From the NCBI GenBank assembly GCA_902557155.1, contig CACDYR010000001.1:1-64000 (forward strand): 64,000 bases of DNA, read 5' to 3'. Shown one piece after another: positions 8,668-17,145 of this stretch. Position 1 is the stretch's first letter. Each line of letters begins with the position of its first letter. The stretch comes from an uncultured Pelagibacteraceae bacterium. Its GTDB lineage: Bacteria; Pseudomonadota; Alphaproteobacteria; Pelagibacterales; Pelagibacteraceae. Both the position numbers and the translations under genes were made by a program. The notes under the pieces were generated by a model that was not told the origin of the DNA, ran no database searches, and saw only the letters and a list, made by a program, of their open reading frames with translations.

Positions 8668-9168
8668 ATGAAAATTAATTTCAAAAATTTTGGATTTTTA
8701 GAATTTTTAGTATCAGCATCTGCAATCTTTGTAGTTGGTATGTTAATTTGGACAGCAAGTACAAGACCAGCTGTTGAAGCTAAAGCTAATTTAGTAAAAG
8801 AAAATCACAACAAGGTCGTTGATCTAATTAATGATGAAGTTAACAAATGTGGTAATAACGATGAAGGTAAATTCACTGTTTGGGGTGATCCATGTAATGG
8901 TGAATGGATAGCTGATAAAGTTGTTAATTATATCAATGAAAATTTAAAAATAGAAAATCCATTTTCTGACGACTCAAAAGTAAAAACTGATCCTGATCCT
9001 AGAATAAAAGCTGAAGGTAAAGCTGGTCAATCAGTTGAGATGGGGGTGATCTTTGTTATGTCCTCAAATTTTTTGCCTGATCCTGGTTCTGAATGGATTG
9101 TTGGTACTTGTTTCAAATCTCCTTGTGTTGCAGCAGGAAATAACGAACTTACTTCTATTTATAGATAA
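8668..9168 (+). CDS. Membrane-anchored hypothetical protein with four cysteines, possibly pilin-like
   Basis: I do not recognise this 166-residue protein. It has a short basic start, one strongly hydrophobic helix (about residues 11-30), then a charged helical stretch and a soluble part. Cysteines at 61, 76, 148 and 153 could form two disulfides outside the cytoplasm. A short N-terminus, then Gly-Phe, a glutamate inside a long hydrophobic helix that runs on into an amphipathic helix, and late disulfides together resemble type IV pilin or pseudopilin layout. However, the glutamate (E12) is not at the usual +5 position, so this is a guess. It starts one base after the upstream dehydrogenase stop and ends next to convergent iolE. 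Confidence 0.65.
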   Translation: MKINFKNFGFLEFLVSASAIFVVGMLIWTASTRPAVEAKANLVKENHNKVVDLINDEVNKCGNNDEGKFTVWGDPCNGEWIADKVVNYINENLKIENPFSDDSKVKTDPDPRIKAEGKAGQSVEMGVIFVMSSNFLPDPGSEWIVGTCFKSPCVAAGNNELTSIYR

Positions 9169-10068
9169 TTAATTTTTATAGATCTCTATATTACTTTTAT
9201 TTAAGGTTTCGGTTAAATATTTATAACCAATTTTTGCATATTCAAAAGGATTTGCTTTTGCTGGATCTTGCTCAGCTTCAACTACCAACCAACCTGAATA
9301 ATTTTTTTTTAATACATCAAATAATGGTTTGTAATCAATACAACCATCTCCAGGTACTGTAAAAGCACCTTCTAAAAATGCGCCTCTAAAACTTAAATCT
9401 TCTTTTAATGATTTGTCTAAAACATTTTTTCTAATATCCTTACAATGAATATGAATAACTCTATCACCAAAATTTTTTAATATTTTAAGAGAGTTGCCTT
9501 GAGCAAAAAGCATATGACCAGTGTCTAAAGTAAGTTTTACGCTATCATCAGTGTTTTCTAGCAATCTTATAGTGTCTTCCTCGGTTTCTATAACTGTCCC
9601 CATGTGATGATGGTAAGCAAGAGGCATTCCTTGATCTTCTAAATATTTTCCCATCTCTGAAATTTTTGCATAGTATTCTTTGGCTTCATCATGACTCATT
9701 TTTGGCCTTGTAGAAAGTTTTCTATTTGGGTCTCCTTGAATTGAACCTGAGACTTCTGCAAAAACCATGCAGGGAGAGTTACAATCTTTGAACAATTTTA
9801 GCTGAGCTTGTATTAAATTTTTTTCCTCATTAACTGTGTTTTTTCTTAAATTTGCACCATACCAACCTGAACAAAGATTTAAGCTAAACTCTTTTAATTT
9901 AGGAATTAATTCTTCAGAGTTTTTAGGAAATTTACCTCCAGACTCAATTCCAATAAATCCTGCTTGACTAGCTTCTGATAAGCATTGTTCCAAAGAAGTA
10001 TCGCCCCCAAGTTCTGGCATGTCATCATTGCTCCATGCTATTGGTGCTATTCCTAATTTTACTGACAT
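9169..10068 (-). CDS. iolE: Myo-inosose-2 dehydratase (IolE)
   Basis: IolE is a TIM-barrel enzyme of the xylose-isomerase-like family that dehydrates 2-keto-myo-inositol in inositol catabolism. This 299-residue protein has the family's HHHMGT motif at residues 153-158, the metal-site LDTGH at 181-185, HIHCKD around 206-211 and VVEAEQD at 262-268, and the expected length. It is divergent from the Gfo/Idh/MocA gene and, together with iolG, gives the second and first steps of the pathway. iolB, iolC, iolD and iolA are not in this window, so the pathway is either completed elsewhere or serves a different polyol. Confidence 0.88.
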   Translation of the reverse strand: MSVKLGIAPIAWSNDDMPELGGDTSLEQCLSEASQAGFIGIESGGKFPKNSEELIPKLKEFSLNLCSGWYGANLRKNTVNEEKNLIQAQLKLFKDCNSPCMVFAEVSGSIQGDPNRKLSTRPKMSHDEAKEYYAKISEMGKYLEDQGMPLAYHHHMGTVIETEEDTIRLLENTDDSVKLTLDTGHMLFAQGNSLKILKNFGDRVIHIHCKDIRKNVLDKSLKEDLSFRGAFLEGAFTVPGDGCIDYKPLFDVLKKNYSGWLVVEAEQDPAKANPFEYAKIGYKYLTETLNKSNIEIYKN

Positions 10069-10096
10069 AAATATTTTTTTTGCTAAGATATATTCA

Positions 10097-11245
10097 ATGT
10101 TTAAATCAAATAAAACTAAAAAATTAAGTTTAGGAATTGTTGGTGGTGGTCCTGGATCCTGGATTGGTCATGTTCATAGAATTTCATCTAGATTTGATAA
10201 TCAGTACGAAATAGTAGCTGGTGTTTTTTCTAGAAATGTAAAAATTTCTACTAAGTTTGGAAAAAGCATAGGCATTTCACCTGACCGATGTTACTCAAAT
10301 TACAAAGAAATGGCTGAAAAAGAATCTAAGAGAAAAGATGGAATTAATGTAGTTTCTATAATGACACCTCCATCAAGTCATCAAATTATTGCTGAAAAAT
10401 TTATTTCAAAAAATGTAAATATAATTTCTGATAAACCTTTCGCTGGAAATTTAGAACAAGCGAAAAAACTTTTCAAATCAATTAAAAAAAATAAAAAAAT
10501 TAAATATGCTCTTACACATAACTACTCAGCTTATCCAATGGTTAGACAGGCAAAAATTCTTGTTGAGAGAGGTAAGATAGGAAAAGTAAGAATGATAAAT
10601 GTTGAGTATGTGCAGGATTGGTCTGATGGATCATCTATCAATAGCAGAAATGCAAAAAAGAAATTAAAGTGGAAACTTGATAAAAATATTGTTGGCTCCT
10701 CAGCTGTATTAAATGAAATTGGATCTCATGCTTATCATTTAGCAATGTATATATCTGGTTTGAAAGGAACAAATGTTTTTGCTGATATAAAGCAAATTTC
10801 TCCAAAGATAAAAATGGATGATAATGCTCAAGTTATGATTAATTTTACGAACGGTGCAAAAGGTATGTTTTGGACTAGCGTAATGTCTAGAGGAGGAGTT
10901 TATGGATTAAGAATAAGAGTCTATGGTGACAAAGGAAGTTTGGAATGGGTTCAAAATGATCCTGGATACTTAAAGCTAAATCCTTCCAAAGGTGCGGTAA
11001 AGCTTTTAGAAAGAGGTTTTCATAATGCAGATTTTTCAAAGAATTTTTCTAGAATTAAATTTGGACATCCAGAAGGATATTTAGATGCGTTTGCAAATAT
11101 ATATAAAGAATTTGCACAATCGTTAAAAAGTAAATCAAATAAGCGACATTTTTATCCTGATGAAGATGAAGGGTTTGAAACTGCTAAATTTATTAATGCA
11201 TGTAAGGTTTCATCAAGAAGTAAAAAATGGGTAAAAATCAAATAA
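10097..11245 (+). CDS. Gfo/Idh/MocA oxidoreductase in the inositol block
   Basis: This 382-residue NAD-dependent sugar/polyol dehydrogenase has a Rossmann start at residues 13-24 (GIVGGGPGSWIG) and the catalytic-lysine motif D112-K113-P114 in place of the usual E-K-P. A longer reading from base 10019 would overlap iolE antisense, so the ATG at 10097, after the divergent gap, is the better start. The GGGPG-x-IG-VHR opening is typical of family members found beside TIM-barrel isomerases in alphaproteobacterial polyol clusters. Its stop lies inside the start of iolG (19-base overlap), implying co-expression. It may oxidise an inositol isomer or a related sugar; the exact reaction is not known. 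Confidence 0.82.
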   Translation: MFKSNKTKKLSLGIVGGGPGSWIGHVHRISSRFDNQYEIVAGVFSRNVKISTKFGKSIGISPDRCYSNYKEMAEKESKRKDGINVVSIMTPPSSHQIIAEKFISKNVNIISDKPFAGNLEQAKKLFKSIKKNKKIKYALTHNYSAYPMVRQAKILVERGKIGKVRMINVEYVQDWSDGSSINSRNAKKKLKWKLDKNIVGSSAVLNEIGSHAYHLAMYISGLKGTNVFADIKQISPKIKMDDNAQVMINFTNGAKGMFWTSVMSRGGVYGLRIRVYGDKGSLEWVQNDPGYLKLNPSKGAVKLLERGFHNADFSKNFSRIKFGHPEGYLDAFANIYKEFAQSLKSKSNKRHFYPDEDEGFETAKFINACKVSSRSKKWVKIK

Positions 11246-12240
11246 ACGTAGCATTACTTGGTCTAGGTAGAATAGGTCAAATGCATGCTGAAAACTTAAT
11301 AAATCATAAAAGTTTCAAATTAAAATATACTTTTGATATCAGTAAGAAGTTAGCAAAAAATATTTCAAGAAAATTTAATACAGTTGATATTAGTACCCCT
11401 GAAAAAGCTTTTAGAGATAAGAATATAGATTTAATATTTATTGCATCTAGTACGTCTACTCATATTAAATTTATAAAAGAGGCAGCAAAACATAAAAAAG
11501 TAGTCTTTTGTGAAAAACCTTTAGATTTAAACATCGATAAGGTTAATAAATGTTCAAAAAAGATCAAAAAGTATAAACCTAAAATTCAATTAGGTTTTAA
11601 CAGAAGGTACGACCCAGGGCATAGTTCAATAAAACAAGAATTAAGAAAAGGAAAAATTGGAAAACTAGAAAAAATAATTATCACCAGCCGGGATCCTGCC
11701 CCACCTTCATTAAATTATTTAAAAGTATCCGGTGGCATATTTAAAGACATGATGATTCATGACTTTGATTTATTAAGATTTTATTTGGAAAAAGATGAGA
11801 TAGAAAATATTTTTACTACAGCTAGTAATATTTCAGATAAAAGATTTGATAAAATTAAAGATTATGAACTAGCTTCATGTCTTTTGAAATCAAAACAAGG
11901 TGTGCAGTGTATAATTACAAATTCTAGACACTGTAGCTTTGGGTACGATCAAAGAGTAGAGTTATTTGGTTCAAAAGGAATGTTAATATCTGGAAATAAA
12001 AGTGAGAATGAAACAGAGATTTTTACAAAAAACAACACATCACAGAAAAAACCACTTTTAAATTTTTTTATAGATAGATATGTTGATGCTTACAGGCTTC
12101 AACTTGATGAATTAGCTTTATATTCAAGAAAAAAAAAGTCCCCAATTTCAAGTTTTGAGGATGGAAGAAGAGCTTTGATTATTGCTAACGCCGCTTCACA
12201 GTCCTTAAAACAAAGAAAACAAATAAAAATTAAGTTTTAA
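11227..12240 (+). CDS. iolG: Inositol 2-dehydrogenase (IolG)
   Basis: IolG oxidises myo-inositol to 2-keto-myo-inositol with NAD. This 337-residue protein has G12-L-G-R-I-G17 for NAD binding, the catalytic lysine K97 in C-E-K-P, and D174 and H178 in the FKDMMIHDFDLLRF stretch, matching the Lys-Asp-His set known for bacterial inositol dehydrogenase. The adjacent iolE makes the next enzyme, which strengthens the call. It overlaps the preceding oxidoreductase by 19 bases. The gap after it carries a perfect inverted repeat and the promoter of the ABC importer. Scyllo-inositol dehydrogenases are close relatives, so isomer preference is uncertain. Confidence 0.85.
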   Translation: MGKNQINVALLGLGRIGQMHAENLINHKSFKLKYTFDISKKLAKNISRKFNTVDISTPEKAFRDKNIDLIFIASSTSTHIKFIKEAAKHKKVVFCEKPLDLNIDKVNKCSKKIKKYKPKIQLGFNRRYDPGHSSIKQELRKGKIGKLEKIIITSRDPAPPSLNYLKVSGGIFKDMMIHDFDLLRFYLEKDEIENIFTTASNISDKRFDKIKDYELASCLLKSKQGVQCIITNSRHCSFGYDQRVELFGSKGMLISGNKSENETEIFTKNNTSQKKPLLNFFIDRYVDAYRLQLDELALYSRKKKSPISSFEDGRRALIIANAASQSLKQRKQIKIKF

Positions 12241-12263
12241 TTCTAAATTATAATTATTCTAAG

Positions 12264-12286
12264 ATATGTATATTTTCTATACATAT
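12264..12286. repeat. Perfect 9-base inverted repeat upstream of the ABC importer promoter
   Basis: ATATGTATA and TATACATAT flank the 5-base loop TTTTC. The repeat lies 24 bases after the iolG stop and ends 5 bases before the -35 box of the next promoter. It could be an operator or a weak iolG terminator; no run of Ts follows it on the plus strand, which favours the operator. Confidence 0.6.
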
Positions 12287-12291
12287 TGTCC

Positions 12292-12321
12292 TTGACACCT
12301 TTACAACCTACTTTTTTTTAT
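12292..12321 (+). promoter_or_regulatory. Predicted promoter of the sugar/polyol ABC importer
   Basis: A perfect TTGACA -35 box (12292-12297) is followed after 18 bases by TTTTAT (12316-12321), a fair -10 box. Transcription would start near 12328, giving a leader of about 45 bases with a good ribosome site. The position between two palindromic elements fits a regulated promoter. Confidence 0.55.
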
Positions 12322-12352
12322 GTTAACGTCCGCGCATAAAAAGTTAACTTTT
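12322..12352. promoter_or_regulatory. Two GTTAAC palindromes spaced 21 bases apart, possible operator pair
   Basis: GTTAAC occurs at 12322-12327 and again at 12343-12348. The second copy is the core of a perfect 14-base palindrome, AAAAGTTAACTTTT (12339-12352). The 21-base spacing puts the two copies on the same face of the helix, around the expected transcription start, which is where a repressor would act. No regulator gene is nearby. Confidence 0.45.
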
Positions 12353-12373
12353 ATTTAAACGAGAGGGAAATAA

Positions 12374-13297
12374 ATGAAAACATTATATAAATCATTATTA
12401 GCTTTTGTTGCTTGGGTTATGCTTTCAGTGTCTGCTTTAGCAGTAGACGTGATTGTTGTATCTCACGGACAAGCTAACGACCCGTTTTGGTCTGTTGCTA
12501 AGAATGGTGTAGATAAAGGATGTGCAGATATGGGAATATCTTGCAAGTACACTGCACCTGCTACTTTCGACATGGTTGAAATGGCTAAATTAATTGACAA
12601 TGCAGTTTCACAAAAACCAAAAGGTATTGTGATTACTCTTCCAGATGCTGCTGCTTTAGGAAAATCTGTTAAAGCTGCTATCGCTGCTGGTATCCCAGTA
12701 ATTTCAATGAACTCTGGTTCAGATGACTTTGCATCACTAGGTATTAGTGCTCACGTTGGACAAACTGAGTTTGAAGCTGGTGTAGGTGGCGGACAAAAAA
12801 TGAAAGCTGCTGGTGGTAAAAAAGCATTATGTGTTAACCACGAAGTTGGAAACGTTGCACTAGACAGAAGATGTGCTGGATTCAAAAAAGGTTTTGGTGG
12901 ATCAGTTGACATCTTAGGAACTTCTAATGACCCAACAGAAATTCAAAAAGCTGTTGCTGCTAAATTAGGTGGTGGATATGACACTATCCTAACTTTAGGT
13001 GCTGGTCTTGCAGGTGAAGCTGCTCTTAAAGCTTTAGAGTCTGCAGGAAAAGTTGGTAAAGTTAAACTTGGTACATTTGATATGTCACCTGGAATGTTAA
13101 AAGCTGCTGCTGCAGGTAAAGTAGAGTTTTTAATTGACCAACAACAATACCTACAAGGTTACTTACCAATAGCAATTTTTGGTCAGTACATGAGATATGG
13201 AACAATGCCAGCTGGTGTAGTTATGACTGGTCCTGGTTTCGTAACTCCTGACAATGCTGCTAAAGTAATTAAGTGGGCAGCTCAAGGTTACAGATAA
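12374..13297 (+). CDS. Sugar/polyol ABC transporter periplasmic binding protein (RbsB-like)
   Basis: This 307-residue protein of the ribose/inositol-binding (peripla_BP_4) family captures a sugar or polyol in the periplasm. The signal peptide is residues 1-23 (cut after SALA). The VSHGQANDPFW opening, the PDAAALG hinge stretch and DQQQYLQGYLPI near the C-terminus are characteristic. The ribosome site GAGAGGGAAATAA is strong, and an efficient terminator follows the gene, so it should be made in large excess over the permease and ATPase. Inositol is the likely ligand because iolG and iolE are adjacent, but ribose- or fructose-type sugars remain possible. Confidence 0.88.
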   Translation: MKTLYKSLLAFVAWVMLSVSALAVDVIVVSHGQANDPFWSVAKNGVDKGCADMGISCKYTAPATFDMVEMAKLIDNAVSQKPKGIVITLPDAAALGKSVKAAIAAGIPVISMNSGSDDFASLGISAHVGQTEFEAGVGGGQKMKAAGGKKALCVNHEVGNVALDRRCAGFKKGFGGSVDILGTSNDPTEIQKAVAAKLGGGYDTILTLGAGLAGEAALKALESAGKVGKVKLGTFDMSPGMLKAAAAGKVEFLIDQQQYLQGYLPIAIFGQYMRYGTMPAGVVMTGPGFVTPDNAAKVIKWAAQGYR

Positions 13298-13307
13298 TAA
13301 ATACTTT

Positions 13308-13342
13308 AAAAGGCCTAGCTAACTTTTAGTTAGGCCTTTTTT
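13308..13342 (+). terminator. Intrinsic terminator between binding protein and permease
   Basis: A continuous 15-base-pair stem (one G-T pair) runs from AAAAGGCCTAGCTAA (13308-13322) to its partner at 13326-13340, with a 3-base CTT loop and a run of six Ts (13337-13342). It is the clearest terminator in the window. Placed 10 bases after the binding-protein stop and 21 bases before the permease start, it should give partial read-through and lower permease/ATPase levels. Confidence 0.9.
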
Positions 13343-13363
13343 CTAAACAAAATTCATAACAAA

Positions 13364-14491
13364 ATGTCTGAAAAAGCAAAAAGCATTTCATCAAAAAAAA
13401 CTTCTGGTCAAGACGAAAGACTAAAAGAGGTTTCTAAATTAAGATTGCTTTTAAATAGACCTGAATTAGGTGCTGTTGGTGGTGCAATTTTAGTATTCAT
13501 ATTTTTTGGAATAGTTGCTGGTGACACTGGAATGTTCAGTGCATATGGAACTCTAAATTTTTTAGATGTCTCTGCAAATTTAGGAATAATTGCAATTGCT
13601 GCAGCAATGCTGATGATTGGTGGTGAGTTTGATTTATCAATTGGATCAATGATTGGTTTTGCAGGAATTTGTATAGCTATACCTGCAATTTATTGGGGTT
13701 GGCCTTTATGGGTAAGTATTATTTTTGCTTTTGCTATGGCGGTACTAGTTGGATACTTCAATGGTATCCTAGTTGTTAGAACTGGACTTCCATCTTTTAT
13801 AGTAACTCTAGCAATGTTGTTTATTTTAAGAGGTGCAACATTGGCAATTACAAGATTAATTACAGGAAGAACTCAAGTTCCAGGCTTAAGAGTTTTAATT
13901 GAGAATGATCCAATCGCGTGGATGTTTGCAACTGATACATTTAAATGGTTATTTACTTGGTTGGGATCAATGAATTTAATTGCATTAAGAACTGATGGTA
14001 CTCCATTAGCCACTGGCATTCCTCCTTCAGTAATATGGTTTATTGCAGCTACTCTTTTTGCAACATGGATATTAATGAAGACTAGATATGGAAACTGGAT
14101 TTTTGCATCAGGAGGAGATAAAAACGGTGCAACAAATGTTGGTGTGCCTGTTGGAAGAGTAAAAATAAGTTTATTTATAGGTACTGCTGTTGCAGCAACA
14201 ATTTTTGCAACAATTCAAGTTTTAGATGCTGGTTCTGCAGATACTATGAGAGGAAATTTAAAAGAATTAGAGGCAATTGCAGCAGCAGTTGTTGGAGGTT
14301 GTTTGCTAACTGGTGGGTATGGTTCCGCAATAGGTGCGGCTTTCGGAGCTTTAATATTTGGAACTGTATCTATGGGAATATTTTATACAGATGTTGATAC
14401 TGATTGGTTTAAAGTATTTTTAGGAGCAATGATGTTGATTGCTGTAGTGTTTAATAATTACATTAGAAAACGAGTAACAGAAAGTAAATAA
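13364..14491 (+). CDS. Sugar/polyol ABC transporter permease (RbsC family)
   Basis: This 375-residue membrane protein is the channel subunit of the importer. After a hydrophilic start of about 35 residues it has roughly ten hydrophobic segments. Family stretches include [13 protein letters not shown], the coupling-helix region around [12 protein letters not shown], and [20 protein letters not shown]. The ATPase gene starts on its last base, a typical translationally coupled arrangement. It is longer than minimal RbsC proteins (about 320 residues), mainly because of the loop near residues 165-220. The substrate follows that of the binding protein. Confidence 0.92.
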   Translation: MSEKAKSISSKKTSGQDERLKEVSKLRLLLNRPELGAVGGAILVFIFFGIVAGDTGMFSAYGTLNFLDVSANLGIIAIAAAMLMIGGEFDLSIGSMIGFAGICIAIPAIYWGWPLWVSIIFAFAMAVLVGYFNGILVVRTGLPSFIVTLAMLFILRGATLAITRLITGRTQVPGLRVLIENDPIAWMFATDTFKWLFTWLGSMNLIALRTDGTPLATGIPPSVIWFIAATLFATWILMKTRYGNWIFASGGDKNGATNVGVPVGRVKISLFIGTAVAATIFATIQVLDAGSADTMRGNLKELEAIAAAVVGGCLLTGGYGSAIGAAFGALIFGTVSMGIFYTDVDTDWFKVFLGAMMLIAVVFNNYIRKRVTESK

Positions 14492-15282
14492 TGTCAGAAA
14501 ATTTAATTGAATTTAACAACATTAGTAAATTTTTTGGAAAAGTAATTGCTCTTAAAGATGTCACTATGAAATTAAAAAAAGGTGAGATCATGTGTTTACT
14601 TGGTGATAATGGTGCAGGAAAATCCACATTAATTAAAACTTTAGCAGGTGTTCATAAACCCGATGAAGGTGAAATTGTAATTGAAGGTAAAAAAACTGTT
14701 TTTGACTCTCCAAAGGATGCTTTGGATATGGGAATTGGAACTGTTTACCAAGACTTAGCTCTAGTTCCATTAATGAGTGTTACAAGAAACTTTTTTATGG
14801 GTAGAGAGCCATTAAAAGGGCCTCCTTTTTTAAAAACTTTTAATATTGAAAAGGCAAATCAAATTGCTGCAGAAAGAATGGGTCAAATAGGAATTGACGT
14901 AAGAGATCCATCTCAAGCAGTTGGAACAATGTCTGGAGGTGAAAGACAATGTTTAGCAATATCAAGAGCAATATATTTTGGTGCAAAAGTTTTAGTTTTA
15001 GATGAGCCAACTTCTGCACTAGGTGTTCATCAAGCGTCAATGGTTTTAAAATATGTTGTTAAAGCTGCTTCACAGGGATTAGCGGTAATTTTAATTACTC
15101 ATAATGTTCACCATGCTTATCCGGTTGGAAATAGTTTTACTGTTTTAAACAGAGGAAAAAGTTTAGGGACATTTAATAAAAAAGATATCAGTAGAGAAGA
15201 ACTTTTAGGAATGATGGCAGGTGGAGAAGAGCTTGATAAACTTGAAGTCGAACTAGAAGAAATGAACAGACTTAATAGTTAA
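14491..15282 (+). CDS. Sugar/polyol ABC transporter ATPase, single-domain
   Basis: This 263-residue protein hydrolyses ATP to drive import. It has Walker A G38-D-N-G-A-G-K44-S, the signature MSGGERQCL, Walker B VLVLDEP and the ITHN switch histidine. Most RbsA and inositol ATPases are tandem proteins of about 500 residues; this one has a single nucleotide-binding domain, as in the fructose importer FrcA, so it probably works as a homodimer. Its start overlaps the permease stop. Its own stop lies within the end of the convergent PhyH gene (4-base overlap). Confidence 0.92.
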   Translation: MSENLIEFNNISKFFGKVIALKDVTMKLKKGEIMCLLGDNGAGKSTLIKTLAGVHKPDEGEIVIEGKKTVFDSPKDALDMGIGTVYQDLALVPLMSVTRNFFMGREPLKGPPFLKTFNIEKANQIAAERMGQIGIDVRDPSQAVGTMSGGERQCLAISRAIYFGAKVLVLDEPTSALGVHQASMVLKYVVKAASQGLAVILITHNVHHAYPVGNSFTVLNRGKSLGTFNKKDISREELLGMMAGGEELDKLEVELEEMNRLNS

Positions 15283-16115
15283 ATTTTTTCATAAAGGGTT
15301 GGAAACATTTTACCATCTACAGGATCTCCATTTTTATATCCCGCATCTTGCATTGATTTTCGATAATTAAAACTAGTCCAATCACCATCATAGCTTATTT
15401 TTGAGCCTTCTTTAGCTACTCTAAGTGTATAACGGCTTAAAGTTTTTTGAGGAATTGTTTCTCCTAAGCTTCCGTGAAGAGTTCTCATATCAAAAACAAC
15501 TGCATCACCTAATTCACAATCCCACTGCAAAAATTCATATTTATTTTTATTGCCTAAAATATCAGGAGGTAGCTCATATTTTTTTCCATTAACGAAACAC
15601 TCATCACCTTCAATTTTATGTCCATCCTTAAATAAAACTCTTAAAAATAATTTATTCCATAAATGTGATCCTTTTACCCAAACAACTCCTTCATCTTTTC
15701 TTGTAGGTTGCAGAGGTAACCATAAAACACACATTGTGCCATCCATATCAAAATAACTTATGTCATGATGGAATGGTGTTGATGATTTAGATCCTGCTTC
15801 TCTAAGAAACCAATTGTCCATTACCAAATTGATTTTGCTAGCTGACATTAGTTCAGATGCTATTTGAGCATATGGAGAATTATAAACAAAATCTTTAAAT
15901 TCGGGCACTAAATGCCATGTCCAATAATCCTCTATATATGCTGGAACACCTTTTTCTACAGTATGAGATTTAAATCTTGGACTAGGATTGGTAATATCTC
16001 TTTCAATTCCTTTTTGCAGTTTATTAATCCACTGGATATCAAATTTATTTTTAAGAAAAACTGCACCTTCCTCTTTAAATTTTTTTATTTCATAATTTGA
16101 AAGAATTTTGTTCAT
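15279..16115 (-). CDS. Phytanoyl-CoA dioxygenase (PhyH) family protein
   Basis: This complete 278-residue Fe(II)/2-oxoglutarate oxygenase has H116-H117-D118 as the H-x-D iron motif, H214 (in RTLHGS) as the third ligand and R228 in SRYTLR as the likely 2-oxoglutarate contact. All catalytic residues are present. The substrate is unknown; family members hydroxylate acyl-CoAs, ectoine, alkylphosphonates and other small molecules. It converges on the ABC ATPase and is divergent from moaA across a 36-base gap. It differs clearly from the PhyH fragment at the window start, so the two are not recent duplicates. Confidence 0.85.
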   Translation of the reverse strand: MNKILSNYEIKKFKEEGAVFLKNKFDIQWINKLQKGIERDITNPSPRFKSHTVEKGVPAYIEDYWTWHLVPEFKDFVYNSPYAQIASELMSASKINLVMDNWFLREAGSKSSTPFHHDISYFDMDGTMCVLWLPLQPTRKDEGVVWVKGSHLWNKLFLRVLFKDGHKIEGDECFVNGKKYELPPDILGNKNKYEFLQWDCELGDAVVFDMRTLHGSLGETIPQKTLSRYTLRVAKEGSKISYDGDWTSFNYRKSMQDAGYKNGDPVDGKMFPTLYEKI

Positions 16116-16151
16116 ATTATTAATATAAGAATATAATATAAATTAACCTTT

Positions 16152-17144
16152 ATGAATATTCTTAAAGACACTTTTGGTAGAAAATTTCCATACATTAGAT
16201 TATCAATTTCTGATGTTTGTAATTTTAAATGTGGATATTGTTTGCCTAATGGTTACCAGGTAGACAAAAACGATACTAGAAAGTTTCTTCATTTAGATGA
16301 GATAAAGCGACTTGCAAACTGTTTTTCTGAACTGGGCGTTAATAAGATCAGAATTACAGGTGGAGAACCAACAGTAAGAAAAGATTTTTTTGATATTATA
16401 AAAGTATTAAAATTTGAGTCAGGAATTGAAAATGTATCTATTACCACTAATGGCTATAAATTAGAAAAAAAAGCAGAACAATTAGTTAACAGCGGGCTTA
16501 CTGGTATCAACATCAGTATTGATAGTTTAGATAGAGAAGTATTTAAAAATATTACCGGTCATGACAGGTTACCAGAAATTTTGAATGGCATAGAAATTTT
16601 ACAAAGTATAGGTTTTGAAAATATTAAAATTAATGCTGTACTTTTAAATGGAATTAATTCATCGATAAAGGATTTTAATACTTGGGCTAAGTACATAGAA
16701 AAAAATAGAGTTGATTTCAGATACATAGAATTAATGAGGACTGGTGATAATTTAGATTATTTTAAAAAATACCATGTTTCATCAGGAATTTTTAAAGAAT
16801 ATCTAAAGAAAAATAAATGGATATATCAAACATTTGGTAAAGATGCGGGACCCTCTTTAAATTATATCAACCCTAAATATAAGGGTAAGTTTGGTATTAT
16901 TGCCCCATATTCAAAAGATTTTTGTAAATCATGTAATAGACTGAGGATTACATCAAGGGGAGATTTGAGACTTTGTTTATTTGGAAATACTGGAATTAAT
17001 TTAAGACATCTTTTGCAAAAGGATGATCAGTTAAATGAATTAAAAGATTTAATAATGAAACAAATGCAGTTTAAAAAAGAATCTCATTATTTAGAATTGG
17101 GTGATACTGGATCAACAACAAATTTATCAAAAACTGGTGGATAG
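16152..17144 (+). CDS. moaA: GTP 3',8-cyclase MoaA
   Basis: MoaA is a radical-SAM enzyme that, with MoaC, turns GTP into cyclic pyranopterin monophosphate, the first step of molybdenum cofactor synthesis. C23, C27 and C30 form the N-terminal C-x3-C-x2-C cluster site; the C-terminal cluster cysteines are in FCKSCNRLR and LRLCLFG. The chain ends in Gly-Gly, the conserved catalytic tail of MoaA. At 330 residues it has the normal length. It is the first gene of a tightly spaced row moaA-moaC-moaD-moaE-msrP-msrQ-xdhC-like. Confidence 0.96.
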   Translation: MNILKDTFGRKFPYIRLSISDVCNFKCGYCLPNGYQVDKNDTRKFLHLDEIKRLANCFSELGVNKIRITGGEPTVRKDFFDIIKVLKFESGIENVSITTNGYKLEKKAEQLVNSGLTGINISIDSLDREVFKNITGHDRLPEILNGIEILQSIGFENIKINAVLLNGINSSIKDFNTWAKYIEKNRVDFRYIELMRTGDNLDYFKKYHVSSGIFKEYLKKNKWIYQTFGKDAGPSLNYINPKYKGKFGIIAPYSKDFCKSCNRLRITSRGDLRLCLFGNTGINLRHLLQKDDQLNELKDLIMKQMQFKKESHYLELGDTGSTTNLSKTGG

Positions 17145-17145
17145 T

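Noticed and set aside
10019-10096. Longer start of the Gfo/Idh/MocA gene
   Set aside because: It would overlap iolE antisense and add residues before the Rossmann fold that the family does not have; the ATG at 10097 fits better.
12264-12286. Inverted repeat after iolG as a strong terminator
   Set aside because: The stem is nearly all A-T and is not followed by a run of Ts, so it is listed as a repeat of unsettled role.
17101-17145. Longer start of moaC
   Set aside because: It would lie inside moaA; the ATG at 17146 directly after the moaA stop is the natural start.
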